This document shows positions 8,511 to 16,570 of a stretch of 64,000 nt of DNA, in pieces. The stretch's first letter is position 1. Each line of letters begins with the position of its first letter. Made by a program: the position numbers and the translations under genes. The notes under the pieces are model-generated. The model was not told the origin of the DNA, did no database searches, and worked only from the letters and a program-made list of their open reading frames with translations. This DNA comes from Pseudomonas brassicacearum (lineage in GTDB: Bacteria > Pseudomonadota > Gammaproteobacteria > Pseudomonadales > Pseudomonadaceae), in assembly GCF_000585995.1 (NCBI RefSeq), contig NZ_CP007410.1, positions 3,747,430 through 3,811,429 of the forward strand, in the 5' to 3' direction.

Positions 8511-10067
8511 ATGTCCGACTACCTGCTGCAAATGAACGGCATCGTCAAAACCTTTGGCGGTGTCAAAGCCCTGAACGGCATCGACATCAAGGTCAGGCCG
8601 GGGGAATGCGTCGGCCTGTGCGGTGAGAACGGCGCGGGCAAATCCACCCTGATGAAAGTCCTCTCGGCGGTCTATCCCTACGGCACCTGGGAGGGTGAAA
8701 TCCTCTGGGACGGCCAGCCACTCAAAGCGCAGTCCATCAGCGAAACCGAAGCCGCCGGGATCGTCATCATTCACCAGGAACTGACCCTCGTCCCCGACCT
8801 GTCGGTGGCGGAAAACATCTTCATGGGCCATGAGCTGACACTGCCCGGCGGACGCATGAACTACCCGGCGATGATCCACCGTGCCGAAGCGCTGATGCGT
8901 GAGCTCAAGGTGCCGGACATGAACGTCTCGCTGCCGGTTTCGCAGTACGGCGGTGGCTACCAGCAGCTGGTAGAAATCGCCAAGGCGTTGAACAAACAGG
9001 CGCGGCTGCTGATTCTCGACGAGCCCTCCTCGGCCCTGACCCGCTCGGAAATCGAGGTGCTGCTGGACATCATCCGCGACCTCAAGGCCAAGGGCGTTGC
9101 CTGCGTGTACATCTCCCACAAACTCGATGAAGTGGCCGCCGTGTGCGACACCATTTCGGTGATCCGCGACGGCAAACACATCGCCACCACCGCCATGACC
9201 GACATGGACATCCCGAAGATCATCACCCAAATGGTCGGACGGGAAATGAGCAACCTCTACCCCACCGAACCCCATGACATCGGCGAGGTGATTTTCGAGG
9301 CCCGCCACGTCACCTGCTACGACGTCGACAACCCCAGGCGCAAACGGGTCGATGATATTTCCTTCGTCCTCAAGCGCGGGGAAATCCTGGGCATCGCCGG
9401 GCTGGTCGGCGCCGGTCGTACGGAACTGGTGTCGGCGTTGTTCGGCGCCTACCCCGGTCGCTACGAGGGCGAAGTCTGGCTGGAAGGCAAGCAGATCGAC
9501 ACGCGCACGCCCCTCAAGTCGATCCGCGCCGGCCTGTGCATGGTCCCCGAAGACCGCAAGCGCCAAGGCATCATCCCGGACCTGGGCGTGGGCCAGAACA
9601 TCACCCTGGCCGTGCTGGATAACTATTCGAAAATGACCCGCATCGACGCCGAAGCCGAACTGGGCAGCATCGACAAGGAAATCTCGCGCATGCACCTCAA
9701 GACCGCGAGCCCGTTCCTGCCGATCACCAGCCTGTCCGGTGGTAACCAGCAAAAGGCCGTGCTGGCGAAGATGCTGCTGACCAAACCCCGCGTGTTGATT
9801 CTCGACGAGCCGACCCGCGGCGTGGACGTCGGCGCCAAGTATGAAATCTACAAGCTGATGGGCGCGCTGGCGGCCGAAGGCGTGTCGATCATCATGGTGT
9901 CCTCGGAGCTGGCCGAGGTGCTGGGGGTCTCCGACCGCGTCCTGGTGATCGGCGACGGCCAGTTGCGCGGCGATTTCATCAACCACGAACTCACCCAGGA
10001 ACAAGTACTCGCCGCCGCACTCAGCCATCCCGATGGCCATAACAATAATGATCGGAAGTCCGCGTAG
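8511..10067 (+). CDS. xylG: D-xylose ABC transporter, ATP-binding protein
   Basis: 518 aa, two fused nucleotide-binding domains as in all sugar CUT2-family ATPases. Domain 1 has Walker [10 protein letters not shown] (about residue 40), the signature region [16 protein letters not shown] and Walker [12 protein letters not shown]. Domain 2 has the degenerate Walker [10 protein letters not shown], signature [15 protein letters not shown] and Walker [13 protein letters not shown]. It powers xylose import at the inner membrane. Start ATG 8511 ([11 protein letters not shown]) is preferred over an in-frame upstream codon. Its stop is immediately followed by xylH. Confidence 0.95.
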   Translation: MSDYLLQMNGIVKTFGGVKALNGIDIKVRPGECVGLCGENGAGKSTLMKVLSAVYPYGTWEGEILWDGQPLKAQSISETEAAGIVIIHQELTLVPDLSVAENIFMGHELTLPGGRMNYPAMIHRAEALMRELKVPDMNVSLPVSQYGGGYQQLVEIAKALNKQARLLILDEPSSALTRSEIEVLLDIIRDLKAKGVACVYISHKLDEVAAVCDTISVIRDGKHIATTAMTDMDIPKIITQMVGREMSNLYPTEPHDIGEVIFEARHVTCYDVDNPRRKRVDDISFVLKRGEILGIAGLVGAGRTELVSALFGAYPGRYEGEVWLEGKQIDTRTPLKSIRAGLCMVPEDRKRQGIIPDLGVGQNITLAVLDNYSKMTRIDAEAELGSIDKEISRMHLKTASPFLPITSLSGGNQQKAVLAKMLLTKPRVLILDEPTRGVDVGAKYEIYKLMGALAAEGVSIIMVSSELAEVLGVSDRVLVIGDGQLRGDFINHELTQEQVLAAALSHPDGHNNNDRKSA

Positions 10068-11204
10068 ATGAATCAGGTCAAACAGCTCTTTTCCCGCTAC
10101 AAAATGCTCGCCCTGGTGATCGCCGTGGCAATCATCTGGCTGTTCTTCAGTTGGCAGACCGACGGCGGGTTCGTGACCCCGCGCAACCTCTCCAACCTGC
10201 TGCGGCAGATGTCCATTACCGGGATTCTTGCCTGCGGCATGGTGCTGGTGATCATCAGCGGCGAGATCGACCTGTCGGTGGGCTCATTGCTTGGGCTGCT
10301 CGGCGGCCTGGCGGCGATTCTCGACGTGGTCTATCACATCCCGCTGTTGGCGAACCTGAGCCTGGTGGCCTTGTGCGGTTTGGTGATTGGCCTGGGCAAC
10401 GGCTACATGACCGCCTACCTGCGCATCCCCTCGTTCATTGTCGGCCTGGGCGGCATGCTCGCCTTTCGCGGGATCCTGCTGGGGGTGACCGGCGGCACCA
10501 CCATTGCCCCGGTGTCGCCGGAACTGGTCTACGTCGGCCAGGGTTACTTGCCGCACACGGTGGGAACCGGGCTCGGCATCCTGCTGTTCGCCCTGACCCT
10601 GTTCCTGACCTGGAAACAGCGGCGCAATCGAGCTCTGCATGGCCTGACGGCGCACTCACTGGTGCGTGACGTATTGCGCGTGGTGCTGATCGGCGCGGTG
10701 CTGGCCGGGTTCGTCTACACCCTCAACAGCTACGACGGCATCCCGGTGCCGGTGCTGCTTCTGCTGATTTTGCTGGGCGTGTTCAGCTACGTCACCAGCC
10801 AGACTGTGTTCGGCCGGCGGGTCTACTCGGTGGGCAGCAACATGGAGGCCACGCGCCTGTCGGGCATCAACGTGCAGGCAGTCAAGCTGTGGATCTTCGG
10901 CATCATGGGCGTGATGTGCGCCCTCGCCGGCATGGTCAACACCGCGCGCCTGGCCGCCGGTTCACCCTCGGCCGGCAACATGGGCGAACTCGACGCCATC
11001 GCCGCCTGCTTCATCGGCGGCACCTCCATGCGCGGCGGTTCCGGCACGGTCTACGGCGCCCTCCTCGGCGCGCTGGTCATCACCAGCCTGGACAACGGCA
11101 TGTCCATGCTCGACGTGGACAGCTACTGGCAGATGATCGTCAAGGGCAGCATCCTGGTGCTGGCGGTGTGGGTGGATGTGAGTACGCGCACGGGGCGGCG
11201 ATGA
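10068..11204 (+). CDS. xylH: D-xylose ABC transporter, permease
   Basis: 378 aa, highly hydrophobic, with about ten membrane spans and the CUT2 permease landmarks GMVLVIISGEIDLSVGSLLG near residue 60 and GTSMRGGSGTVYGALLGAL toward the C-terminus. Forms the membrane channel of the XylFGH importer. Its ATG abuts the xylG stop codon, so the two are translationally coupled. The gene ends seven bases from the convergent lysE-like gene. Confidence 0.95.
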   Translation: MNQVKQLFSRYKMLALVIAVAIIWLFFSWQTDGGFVTPRNLSNLLRQMSITGILACGMVLVIISGEIDLSVGSLLGLLGGLAAILDVVYHIPLLANLSLVALCGLVIGLGNGYMTAYLRIPSFIVGLGGMLAFRGILLGVTGGTTIAPVSPELVYVGQGYLPHTVGTGLGILLFALTLFLTWKQRRNRALHGLTAHSLVRDVLRVVLIGAVLAGFVYTLNSYDGIPVPVLLLLILLGVFSYVTSQTVFGRRVYSVGSNMEATRLSGINVQAVKLWIFGIMGVMCALAGMVNTARLAAGSPSAGNMGELDAIAACFIGGTSMRGGSGTVYGALLGALVITSLDNGMSMLDVDSYWQMIVKGSILVLAVWVDVSTRTGRR

Positions 11205-11211
11205 ACTGTCG

Positions 11212-11820
11212 TCACTTGCTGGCAGAGGCCATCAACACGCCAAAACCCAGGAAAGTAATGCCCGACAGTTTGCCGACGATCCTCGCCCCCTGGCTCGATG
11301 AGAGCCAGCCCCTGGCCCCATTCGCCATCAGCGCATAGCCGCAATGGATGAGTACGACCAGCCCGGCGTAGGACGACACCAACAAGAAAAACTGGCTGTA
11401 GTAATGACCCGCCGGCTTGATGAACTGGGGAAAGACGGCAAGAAAGAAAAATCCTGCCTTGGGGTTGAGCAACTGAATTGACAACGCCTCGACGAATCGC
11501 CGCCAGGGACGCGGCGAAGTGACGGTGAGTTCGGGAATGAAGCGCTGGGTACGCCACATCTTGATCCCCAGGTACAACAGATACAGGGCCCCGATGTATT
11601 TGAGCACCGTGAAGGCCGTCGCCGAGGCGGCCAGGATCAACCCGAGGCTGCTGGCGCAGAGCCCTGCAACGATAAACGCGCCTGAGGCGATGCCACAAAT
11701 GCCGGGCAACGAACCGCTCCAGCCGTGACGCAGGGCATTGGAAATCGTCAGTACCACGCCAGGGCCTGGGCTGAGCACCGTCAGGGTCGCCAGAAGCAGG
11801 AAAAGTCCATAACCGGCCAT
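11212..11820 (-). CDS. LysE family translocator
   Basis: 202 aa with about six predicted membrane spans and the family N-terminal motif LTVLSPGPGVVLTISNALRHG, followed by GIASGAFIVAGLCASSLG. LysE/RhtB proteins export amino acids such as lysine, homoserine or threonine. The substrate cannot be inferred. It is divergent from a LysR gene with a 107-base gap holding a palindrome, a common exporter/regulator arrangement, so the LysR probably controls it. Confidence 0.88.
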   Translation of the reverse strand: MAGYGLFLLLATLTVLSPGPGVVLTISNALRHGWSGSLPGICGIASGAFIVAGLCASSLGLILAASATAFTVLKYIGALYLLYLGIKMWRTQRFIPELTVTSPRPWRRFVEALSIQLLNPKAGFFFLAVFPQFIKPAGHYYSQFFLLVSSYAGLVVLIHCGYALMANGARGWLSSSQGARIVGKLSGITFLGFGVLMASASK

Positions 11821-11908
11821 GAATCACTCCACGTTGAAGGGCGCATTGATACGGCCTTCAGCTTGGCGTGACGCTGCAACGCTGACAAACGCTTTAATTG
11901 CGCCTCAT

Positions 11909-11929
11909 ATGTGACTAAATTAGACACAT
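11909..11929. promoter_or_regulatory. LysR-type palindrome ATGTG-N11-CACAT overlapping the regulator's start codon
   Basis: ATGTG (11909–11913) and CACAT (11925–11929) form a perfect inverted repeat around an 11-base A+T-rich centre. It lies between the divergent lysE-like and LysR genes, and the right arm runs into the ATG of the LysR gene (11928). A LysR dimer bound here would block its own expression. No ribosome-binding site precedes that ATG. Confidence 0.55.
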
Positions 11930-12848
11930 GATCGCCGACCTCCCCCCGTTGAACGCCGTCCGCGCCTTCGCCGCTGCCGCTCGCCACCAGAGCTTCAGTC
12001 GCGCAGCCGAAGAACTGCACGTCAGCCATAGCGCCGTCAGCCGGCACGTAAAGCTGCTCGAAGAGCGCCTGGGCGTGTCGCTGTTCGAGCGTCGAACCCG
12101 TCAGTCTTTGCTCACGCCCGAGGGGAAAGCGTTTTACGAACAAGTCAGCGAGGCGCTGACACAGATCGCCAACGCCGCTGCCACCCTGACCCGCCGTGCA
12201 TCCCAGCGCAAAGTCACCATCAACGTGCGCCCGTCCTTCGCGGTGCGCTGGTTGATCCCTCGGCTACCGGATTTCGTCGTGCTGCACCCGGACATCAAGC
12301 CTGAAGTGGTCACCAGCACCAGGGCACCGGACCCGTCACGGGAACCCTTCGATGTGGTCATTCGCCGTGGACATTCCGGCTGGTCAGCCAGCGTGAAGCC
12401 CACCGTGCTGCTGGAAGACGACTTGTTGCTGGTCGCCGCGCCATCGTTGCTGCAAAACGTGCCACTGGACAGCACCCACGATCTGGCCCGGCACACCTTG
12501 CTGTCGGGCAAGACCCGTAGCAGCGATTGGCAAGACTGGGCGGAACACGCAGGGAACGAGCCATTGAACAACCTGCCGACCCTGCAATTCGATCACATGC
12601 ACCTCGTGCTGCAGGCCGCCGTCGATGGGCTGGGCGTGGCGTTGTGTCCGGCTTCGCTGCTGGGTAGGGATTTGTCCAACGGGCGCCTGACCTGTCCACT
12701 GCCGGCGTTGCGCCTGCCGTTGTCCCGTTTCTATTACGGTGTTTCTCGGGATGCGGTGGGTGAAACGCAGGTTTTTGTGGATTGGTTGTTTTCTCAGATC
12801 CAGCAGAATGCAGCCGCCGCGACATCTAGAACCGATGCCGTTTTTTGA
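11928..12848 (+). CDS. LysR family transcriptional regulator (GcvA-like)
   Basis: 306 aa. N-terminal winged helix-turn-helix (PPLNAVRAFAAAARHQSFS, then AAEELHVSHSAVSRHVKLLE), followed by a substrate-binding-protein-like effector domain with HMHLVLQAAVDGLGVALCPA near the C-terminus, as in the GcvA subgroup. It is divergent from the LysE exporter, its likely target. The ATG lacks a visible ribosome-binding site and coincides with the operator palindrome, so the message may be leaderless or the start slightly misplaced. Confidence 0.88.
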   Translation: MIADLPPLNAVRAFAAAARHQSFSRAAEELHVSHSAVSRHVKLLEERLGVSLFERRTRQSLLTPEGKAFYEQVSEALTQIANAAATLTRRASQRKVTINVRPSFAVRWLIPRLPDFVVLHPDIKPEVVTSTRAPDPSREPFDVVIRRGHSGWSASVKPTVLLEDDLLLVAAPSLLQNVPLDSTHDLARHTLLSGKTRSSDWQDWAEHAGNEPLNNLPTLQFDHMHLVLQAAVDGLGVALCPASLLGRDLSNGRLTCPLPALRLPLSRFYYGVSRDAVGETQVFVDWLFSQIQQNAAAATSRTDAVF

Positions 12849-12879
12849 TGCTCGATTTGTTCAGTCAGATGGATCTCCA

Positions 12880-13341
12880 ATGATTACACCAAGGGATGAA
12901 CTCGCGATACGTCAGATCTCAGCACTGCCCCCGGAAATTCTGCGGCTAGAAGCGCAGGCAATAACGGAAGGTTTCAGGTTTCTCACGCGCCTGATTGCTG
13001 ATTGGAAAGACGGCTCCAATCGATTCGATCAACCCGGGGAAGGTCTTTTTGGAGCTTTCAGCAATGGGCAGCTTGTTGCCATTGGTGGTCTGTCAAATGA
13101 TCCCTATGCCGGGGCGGATATCGGCAGACTGCGTCGGGTATACGTCTGGCGTGCAGCAAGGGGTCAACATGTGGGAAAAGCGTTGGTGCAGCGGCTTCTT
13201 GCGCATGCAGCGCAAAGCTTCAGTGTGGTGCGTTTGTCAACGGATACGCCAGAGGGCGCAGCCTTTTACCTGCGCTGCGGATTTCGGCCAGTAGAGGACG
13301 ATTTTGCGACCCATGTCATGTCATTTTCAGATGTCAGGTAA
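12880..13341 (+). CDS. GNAT family N-acetyltransferase
   Basis: 153 aa. The acetyl-CoA-binding core is RLRRVYVWRAARGQHVGKAL (R/Q-x-x-G-x-G/A type loop) followed by VVRLSTDTPEGAAFYLRCGF, the standard GNAT motifs A and B. Cytoplasmic; acceptor unknown. It starts just after the LysR gene; an in-frame ATG at 12835 would overlap the LysR end by 14 bases and add 15 residues. The epoxide hydrolase gene follows 17 bases downstream, so the two are probably co-transcribed. Confidence 0.82.
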   Translation: MITPRDELAIRQISALPPEILRLEAQAITEGFRFLTRLIADWKDGSNRFDQPGEGLFGAFSNGQLVAIGGLSNDPYAGADIGRLRRVYVWRAARGQHVGKALVQRLLAHAAQSFSVVRLSTDTPEGAAFYLRCGFRPVEDDFATHVMSFSDVR

Positions 13342-13358
13342 TCAGGACGAAAACACGC

Positions 13359-14510
13359 ATGCTCATCGAGCCTTTCTCCATCGACATCCCCAACAGCGCC
13401 CTTGAAGACCTTCGGCACCGCCTGCTGAACGCAAGGCTGCCAGAGCCCTTGGCCGAGCAAGGCTGGAGCGAAGGCATGGACATGGATGTGCTACGAGAGC
13501 TTCTCGCACATTGGTCGACCGCGTTCGATTGGCGGGCCCAGGAAGCCGCGCTGAATCGCCTGCCGCAGTTTGTCACCCACATCGGCGGGCAAAGGGTCCA
13601 CTTTATTCATCAACGTGGCACCGGTCCGAAGCCGATGCCGCTCATCCTCACCCACGGCTGGCCCGGCTCGTTCATTGAGATGCAGCGCATCATCCCTTTG
13701 CTGACGGACCCGGCCCGCCATGGCGGCGATCCTGCGGATGCCTTCGATGTGGTGGTGCCCTCTCTGCCCGGCTATACCTTTTCCGCGCCGTTCAAGCAAC
13801 CCGGCAGGGGGCCGTATGCAATTGCCGGGTTATGGAACGAGTTGATGAGCGGGCTGGGTTATGAACGGTTTAGTGCCCAGGGCGGGGACATTGGCGCGGG
13901 GGTGTCGACCTGGCTTGGCGTGCGGTTTCCCGAGCGAGTGACGGGTATTCACCTCAATTACATTCCGGGCTCTTATCACCCTCCCCTTGGCGAAACCGAG
14001 CCTGCGCTGACAGAAGCGGAATCGGACTTCCTGCAACGCGCGGCGGCATTTGCCGACGCCGAAGGCGCCTATGGGCACATTCAGCGAACCAAACCCCAGA
14101 GCCTGGCCGTGGGCCTGAATGACTCCCCGGCCGGGCTGTTGGCGTGGATGGGGGAAAAGATCCTGTCCTGGAGTGATGCAAGCGCTGGCCCGGTCATTGA
14201 CCGTGACTGGTTGCTGACCAACGTGACGCTCTACTGGCTGACGAATTGCATTGGCTCGTCGTTTCGTCAGTATGTGGAAGGCAGCAAGCGGCCATTGCTG
14301 TTCAACAGCGGCGAGCGGGTGAAGCCTGCGGTTGGGGTGGCGCTGTTTCCCAAGGAACTGCCCATGCCGCCGAGGAGTTGGGTGGCGCGTTGCTGCGACG
14401 TGCAGCGCTGGACGGCAATGCCCCGGGGTGGTCACTTTGCCGCGTTGGAACAGCCGGAGTTGTTGGCGGAGGATATCAGGGCGTTTTTCCGGCCGTTGCG
14501 TCAGGTGTGA
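13359..14510 (+). CDS. Epoxide hydrolase family protein (EHN domain plus alpha/beta hydrolase)
   Basis: 383 aa. The N-terminal about 110 residues (FSIDIPNSALEDLRHRLLNA … WRAQEAALNRLPQF) form the epoxide hydrolase N-terminal domain, followed by an alpha/beta-hydrolase core with the oxyanion HGWPGS motif and the nucleophile Asp177 in GGDIGAGV, where ordinary esterases have serine. The C-terminal GGHFAALEQPE supplies the catalytic histidine. The family opens epoxides to diols, and the natural substrate is unknown. No signal peptide. It follows a GNAT gene closely. Confidence 0.88.
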   Translation: MLIEPFSIDIPNSALEDLRHRLLNARLPEPLAEQGWSEGMDMDVLRELLAHWSTAFDWRAQEAALNRLPQFVTHIGGQRVHFIHQRGTGPKPMPLILTHGWPGSFIEMQRIIPLLTDPARHGGDPADAFDVVVPSLPGYTFSAPFKQPGRGPYAIAGLWNELMSGLGYERFSAQGGDIGAGVSTWLGVRFPERVTGIHLNYIPGSYHPPLGETEPALTEAESDFLQRAAAFADAEGAYGHIQRTKPQSLAVGLNDSPAGLLAWMGEKILSWSDASAGPVIDRDWLLTNVTLYWLTNCIGSSFRQYVEGSKRPLLFNSGERVKPAVGVALFPKELPMPPRSWVARCCDVQRWTAMPRGGHFAALEQPELLAEDIRAFFRPLRQV

Positions 14511-14555
14511 TGGCCCGAACTGGCCGTCCTAAAATCTCGTAGGAATTTACCTCCC

Positions 14556-14686
14556 GTGGCGAGGGAGCTTGCTCCCGCTGGGTTGCGAAGCAGCCCCAAA
14601 TCGGCCACTGCGTTTCGCCAGGTACACCGCAGGCACCGGTTTTACGGCGGCTGCGCCACCGAGCGGGAGCAAGCGCCCTCGCCACA
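14556..14686. repeat. REP-type inverted pair (class A)
   Basis: GTGGCGAGGGAGCTTGCTCC at the left and the inverse (one base changed, AAGCGCCCTCGCCAC) at the right, about 85 bases apart. Same architecture as the copies at 4273, 15273 and 16571. It follows the epoxide hydrolase gene. Confidence 0.85.
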
Positions 14687-14748
14687 AGGGGCTGGGGCGT
14701 CCTACAGGTCGGTTGTGGGTGCCGGGATCGACTTCTATAGTTGGCTCG

Positions 14749-14921
14749 TCACTGGCTTTGGCCGGTGATTGGGTTTCGCAGCCCGAATGAACAAATCTAG
14801 ATACCGTCAAATGAAATTCAGGCAAACTTGCCCGCTTTCATTTTATGGCGGTTGCGCGCGGGAGGCTTTCGGGTCTGCCGAGTTTTGGATTCGTTCCTCG
14901 GTCTGCGAACCCTCGCGCAAC
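14749..14921 (+). promoter_or_regulatory. Structured leader upstream of the DUF6124-like gene
   Basis: Two foldable elements precede the gene at 14984. The first is TCACTGGC/GCCGGTGA (14749–14756 with 14761–14768, 4-base loop, one G·U). The second is a long stem pairing 14851–14862 with 14910–14921 (11 of 12 positions), which encloses an inner stem CCGAG/CTCGG (14878–14882 with 14897–14901). As I recall, similar G+C-rich stem-loops precede other genes of this small family in Pseudomonas, but no alignment was possible. The stretch 14690–14983 holds no other gene. Confidence 0.5.
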
Positions 14922-14983
14922 TGCCACCCAAATGATTCGCAGCAGAAAGGTGGCGATTCTTTCTATCGAACGAGTGCAACCTT

Positions 14984-15265
14984 ATGACAACGAATCAAGC
15001 ATCTGCCCGCTTCACCCCCCTCACCCAAACCGCCACCACCCACCCCGTCCTGCTGATCGACACCCAAGCCCCGCTGCCCGAACTCCATGCCTGTGCCAGC
15101 GAACGCCTGCACGCCACGCTCGATTACCTGACGCTGGTCGCTTGCACCAGCCTGCGGGATTCGGCAGAGAACGACATCGCCACCATCACCAATGTCGCCC
15201 GAATCCTGGTACAGGATGTGGCGGATGTGTTCGGCGTGATCGAACAACGCGGACTAGAAGGCTAA
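14984..15265 (+). CDS. DUF6124 family (formerly DUF3077) small protein
   Basis: 93 aa, mostly helical in appearance: LHACASERLHATLDYLTLVA and DVADVFGVIEQRGL are typical of the Pseudomonas-restricted small proteins annotated DUF3077/DUF6124. No signal peptide or membrane span, and no known function. The start context GAACGAGTGCAACCTTATGA fits what I remember of this family. A folded leader lies upstream and a REP pair follows eight bases after the stop. The gene is isolated between repeats. Confidence 0.7.
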   Translation: MTTNQASARFTPLTQTATTHPVLLIDTQAPLPELHACASERLHATLDYLTLVACTSLRDSAENDIATITNVARILVQDVADVFGVIEQRGLEG

Positions 15266-15272
15266 CCACCTC

Positions 15273-15406
15273 CTGTGGCGAGGGAGCTTGCTCCCGCTGG
15301 GCTGCGAAGCAGCCCCAAACCAGTCACCGCGTTTCGCCAGGCACACCGCAAACACCGGTTTTACGACTGCTGCGCAGCCGAGCGGGAGCAAGCTCCCTCG
15401 CCACAG
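15273..15406. repeat. REP-type inverted pair (class A)
   Basis: CTGTGGCGAGGGAGCTTGCT and its inverse AGCAAGCTCCCTCGCCACAG face each other around a spacer with GGCTGCGAAGCAGCC and CGACTGCTGCGCAGCCG. The outer arms are near-perfect over about 24 bases. Same family as 4273, 14556 and 16571. Confidence 0.88.
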
Positions 15407-15489
15407 TGTCCACCCATCCAAACAGGGGCCGCATATATCTGCGCAAGCAAGGCTTGCCAATCCGGATCGCCTCCAGTTACTGTCAGGCC

Positions 15490-15561
15490 ATGAATTTTTC
15501 TCAGATGACCTCGACCACCACAACCACGACCGCCCAAGGCGGGTCGTGCGAGATGTCGTGA
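15490..15561 (+). CDS. Threonine-rich leader peptide of an attenuator
   Basis: A 23-codon reading frame starting with ATG at 15490 (AGG six bases upstream) and ending TGA 15559–15561. Seven of codons 7–14 encode threonine (ACC, ACA, ACG), with one serine among them. The Thr run overlaps the 5' arm of a hairpin, and an antiterminator and terminator follow. This matches the logic of the enterobacterial thr leader. I infer that ribosome stalling at Thr codons would favour the antiterminator and open the downstream genes. Confidence 0.65.
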   Translation: MNFSQMTSTTTTTTAQGGSCEMS

Positions 15562-15613
15562 GTCACTGACACACGAATCCCAAAGGCCCGCCAGTGATGG
15601 TAAGGGCCTTTTC
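15525..15613 (+). promoter_or_regulatory. Transcription attenuator: 1:2, 2:3 and 3:4 pairings
   Basis: Three mutually exclusive pairings are visible. 1:2 is CACGACC (15525–15531) with GGTCGTG (15542–15548), extended by GCC/GGC next to a 3-base loop. 2:3 is GGCGGGTC (15538–15545) with GGCCCGCC (15585–15592), one G·U. 3:4 is AAAGGCCC (15582–15589) with GGGCCTTT (15604–15611), followed by TTC and TTTT, an intrinsic terminator. The 1:2 hairpin overlaps the last Thr codons. The layout is that of amino-acid-biosynthesis attenuators. Confidence 0.7.
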
Positions 15614-15619
15614 TTTTGC

Positions 15620-15646
15620 CCTTGCGTCACTGGCCCAAACGCAAGG
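15620..15646 (+). promoter_or_regulatory. Hairpin covering the ribosome-binding site of the isochorismatase gene
   Basis: CCTTGCGT (15620–15627) pairs perfectly with ACGCAAGG (15639–15646) around an 11-base loop. The right arm contains the AAGG Shine–Dalgarno of the gene starting at 15655. The fold would hide the site and could add translational control beneath the attenuator. Confidence 0.5.
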
Positions 15647-15654
15647 AAAGCACC

Positions 15655-16173
15655 ATGCATGCTCTGTTGATTCTCGATATGCAGGTCGGGTTGTTTCACG
15701 GCCCGGATAAACCCTGGGCAGGCGAAGCGCTGCTAGAGACCCTGAATGACCTGATGGGCAAAGCTCGGAGCGCCGGTGCCCCGATCTTTCTGGTTCGTCA
15801 TGTAGGTCCACCTGGCTCGCCTATCGAACCTGGAAGTCCATTGACGCACTTGGTACCGGAACTGCGGCTGGCGGGCGATGAAGTGATCTTCGAAAAAAAT
15901 CGGCCCAATGCATTTGCGATGACGGGTTTGGCCGAGCGGCTGAGGGCGTGTGGCGCTGAGGGCGTGGTTATCGCCGGGATGAAAACCCAGTATTGTATCG
16001 ACAGCACTTGCCGCGCGGCCCGGGACCTAGGGTTCGATGCCGTACTGATCGCCGACGGTCATACTTGCGCCGATACGCCTGTCTTGAAGGCGCAAGTTAT
16101 CATCGCGCATCACAACACAACGTTGGCCGGCCCTTTCTGCAACGTCGTTCGAGCCGAGAACTGGAGTTTTTAA
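15655..16173 (+). CDS. Isochorismatase-like cysteine hydrolase
   Basis: 172 aa with the catalytic triad of the isochorismatase/nicotinamidase superfamily: Asp8 (LLILDMQVG), Lys81 (IFEKNRPNAF) and Cys114 (KTQYCIDSTCRAA). Members hydrolyse isochorismate, nicotinamide or other amides; the sequence does not decide which. No signal peptide. It lies just after the Thr-leader attenuator and 60 bases before a PchB-like gene. The pairing hints at chorismate/isochorismate chemistry, yet no isochorismate synthase is nearby. Confidence 0.85.
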   Translation: MHALLILDMQVGLFHGPDKPWAGEALLETLNDLMGKARSAGAPIFLVRHVGPPGSPIEPGSPLTHLVPELRLAGDEVIFEKNRPNAFAMTGLAERLRACGAEGVVIAGMKTQYCIDSTCRAARDLGFDAVLIADGHTCADTPVLKAQVIIAHHNTTLAGPFCNVVRAENWSF

Positions 16174-16233
16174 TCCACAACGCAGATCGGCTCAGGCTGG
16201 GCCGATCCTATTCAAAGAAGTGGAGTGATCTAC

Positions 16234-16554
16234 ATGAACGCCAGCAACTCGCTCCCCCCCTCAGAGTGCGCCAACATGGAGGACATCCGAGGCGAAATCG
16301 ATGCCCTTGACCAGGCCATTATCAAACTATTGGGCAGGCGCTATCAGTACGTACTCGCGGCCTCCAAGTTCAAGACCTCGGCACCTTCGGTGCGTGCTCC
16401 CGAGCGCTTCAAGGCCATGCTCGCCACCCGACGGAAGTGGGCCGAAGCCGAAGGCCTGAGCCCGGATGCCATCGAGAAGATGTACAGCGACCTGGTGAAC
16501 CACTTCATTGCCGAAGAGATGAAACACTGGGCGGCTCATCAAGCCAAAACCTGA
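16234..16554 (+). CDS. PchB-like chorismate mutase / isochorismate-pyruvate lyase
   Basis: 106 aa AroQ-type helical protein. The pattern IRGEIDALDQAIIKLLGRR, FKTSAPSVRAPERFKAML and FIAEEMKHW follows the PchB layout, with the first arginine, the flexible-loop lysine and the RAPER segment in place. PchB converts isochorismate to salicylate plus pyruvate and has weak chorismate mutase activity. Here there is no pchA partner, so salicylate production is uncertain. GGAG lies nine bases before the ATG. It probably shares the attenuated transcript with the upstream cysteine hydrolase gene. Confidence 0.82.
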   Translation: MNASNSLPPSECANMEDIRGEIDALDQAIIKLLGRRYQYVLAASKFKTSAPSVRAPERFKAMLATRRKWAEAEGLSPDAIEKMYSDLVNHFIAEEMKHWAAHQAKT

Positions 16555-16570
16555 TCACCCAACCGCTTTT

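Noticed and set aside
8496..10040. A 514-codon minus-strand frame opposite xylG
   Set aside because: Low-complexity antisense shadow of an intact ABC ATPase; no ribosome-binding site or motif.
15655..16554. Complete salicylate or pyochelin locus
   Set aside because: Only a PchB-like gene and a generic isochorismatase-family hydrolase are present; no isochorismate synthase, NRPS or siderophore gene is in the window.
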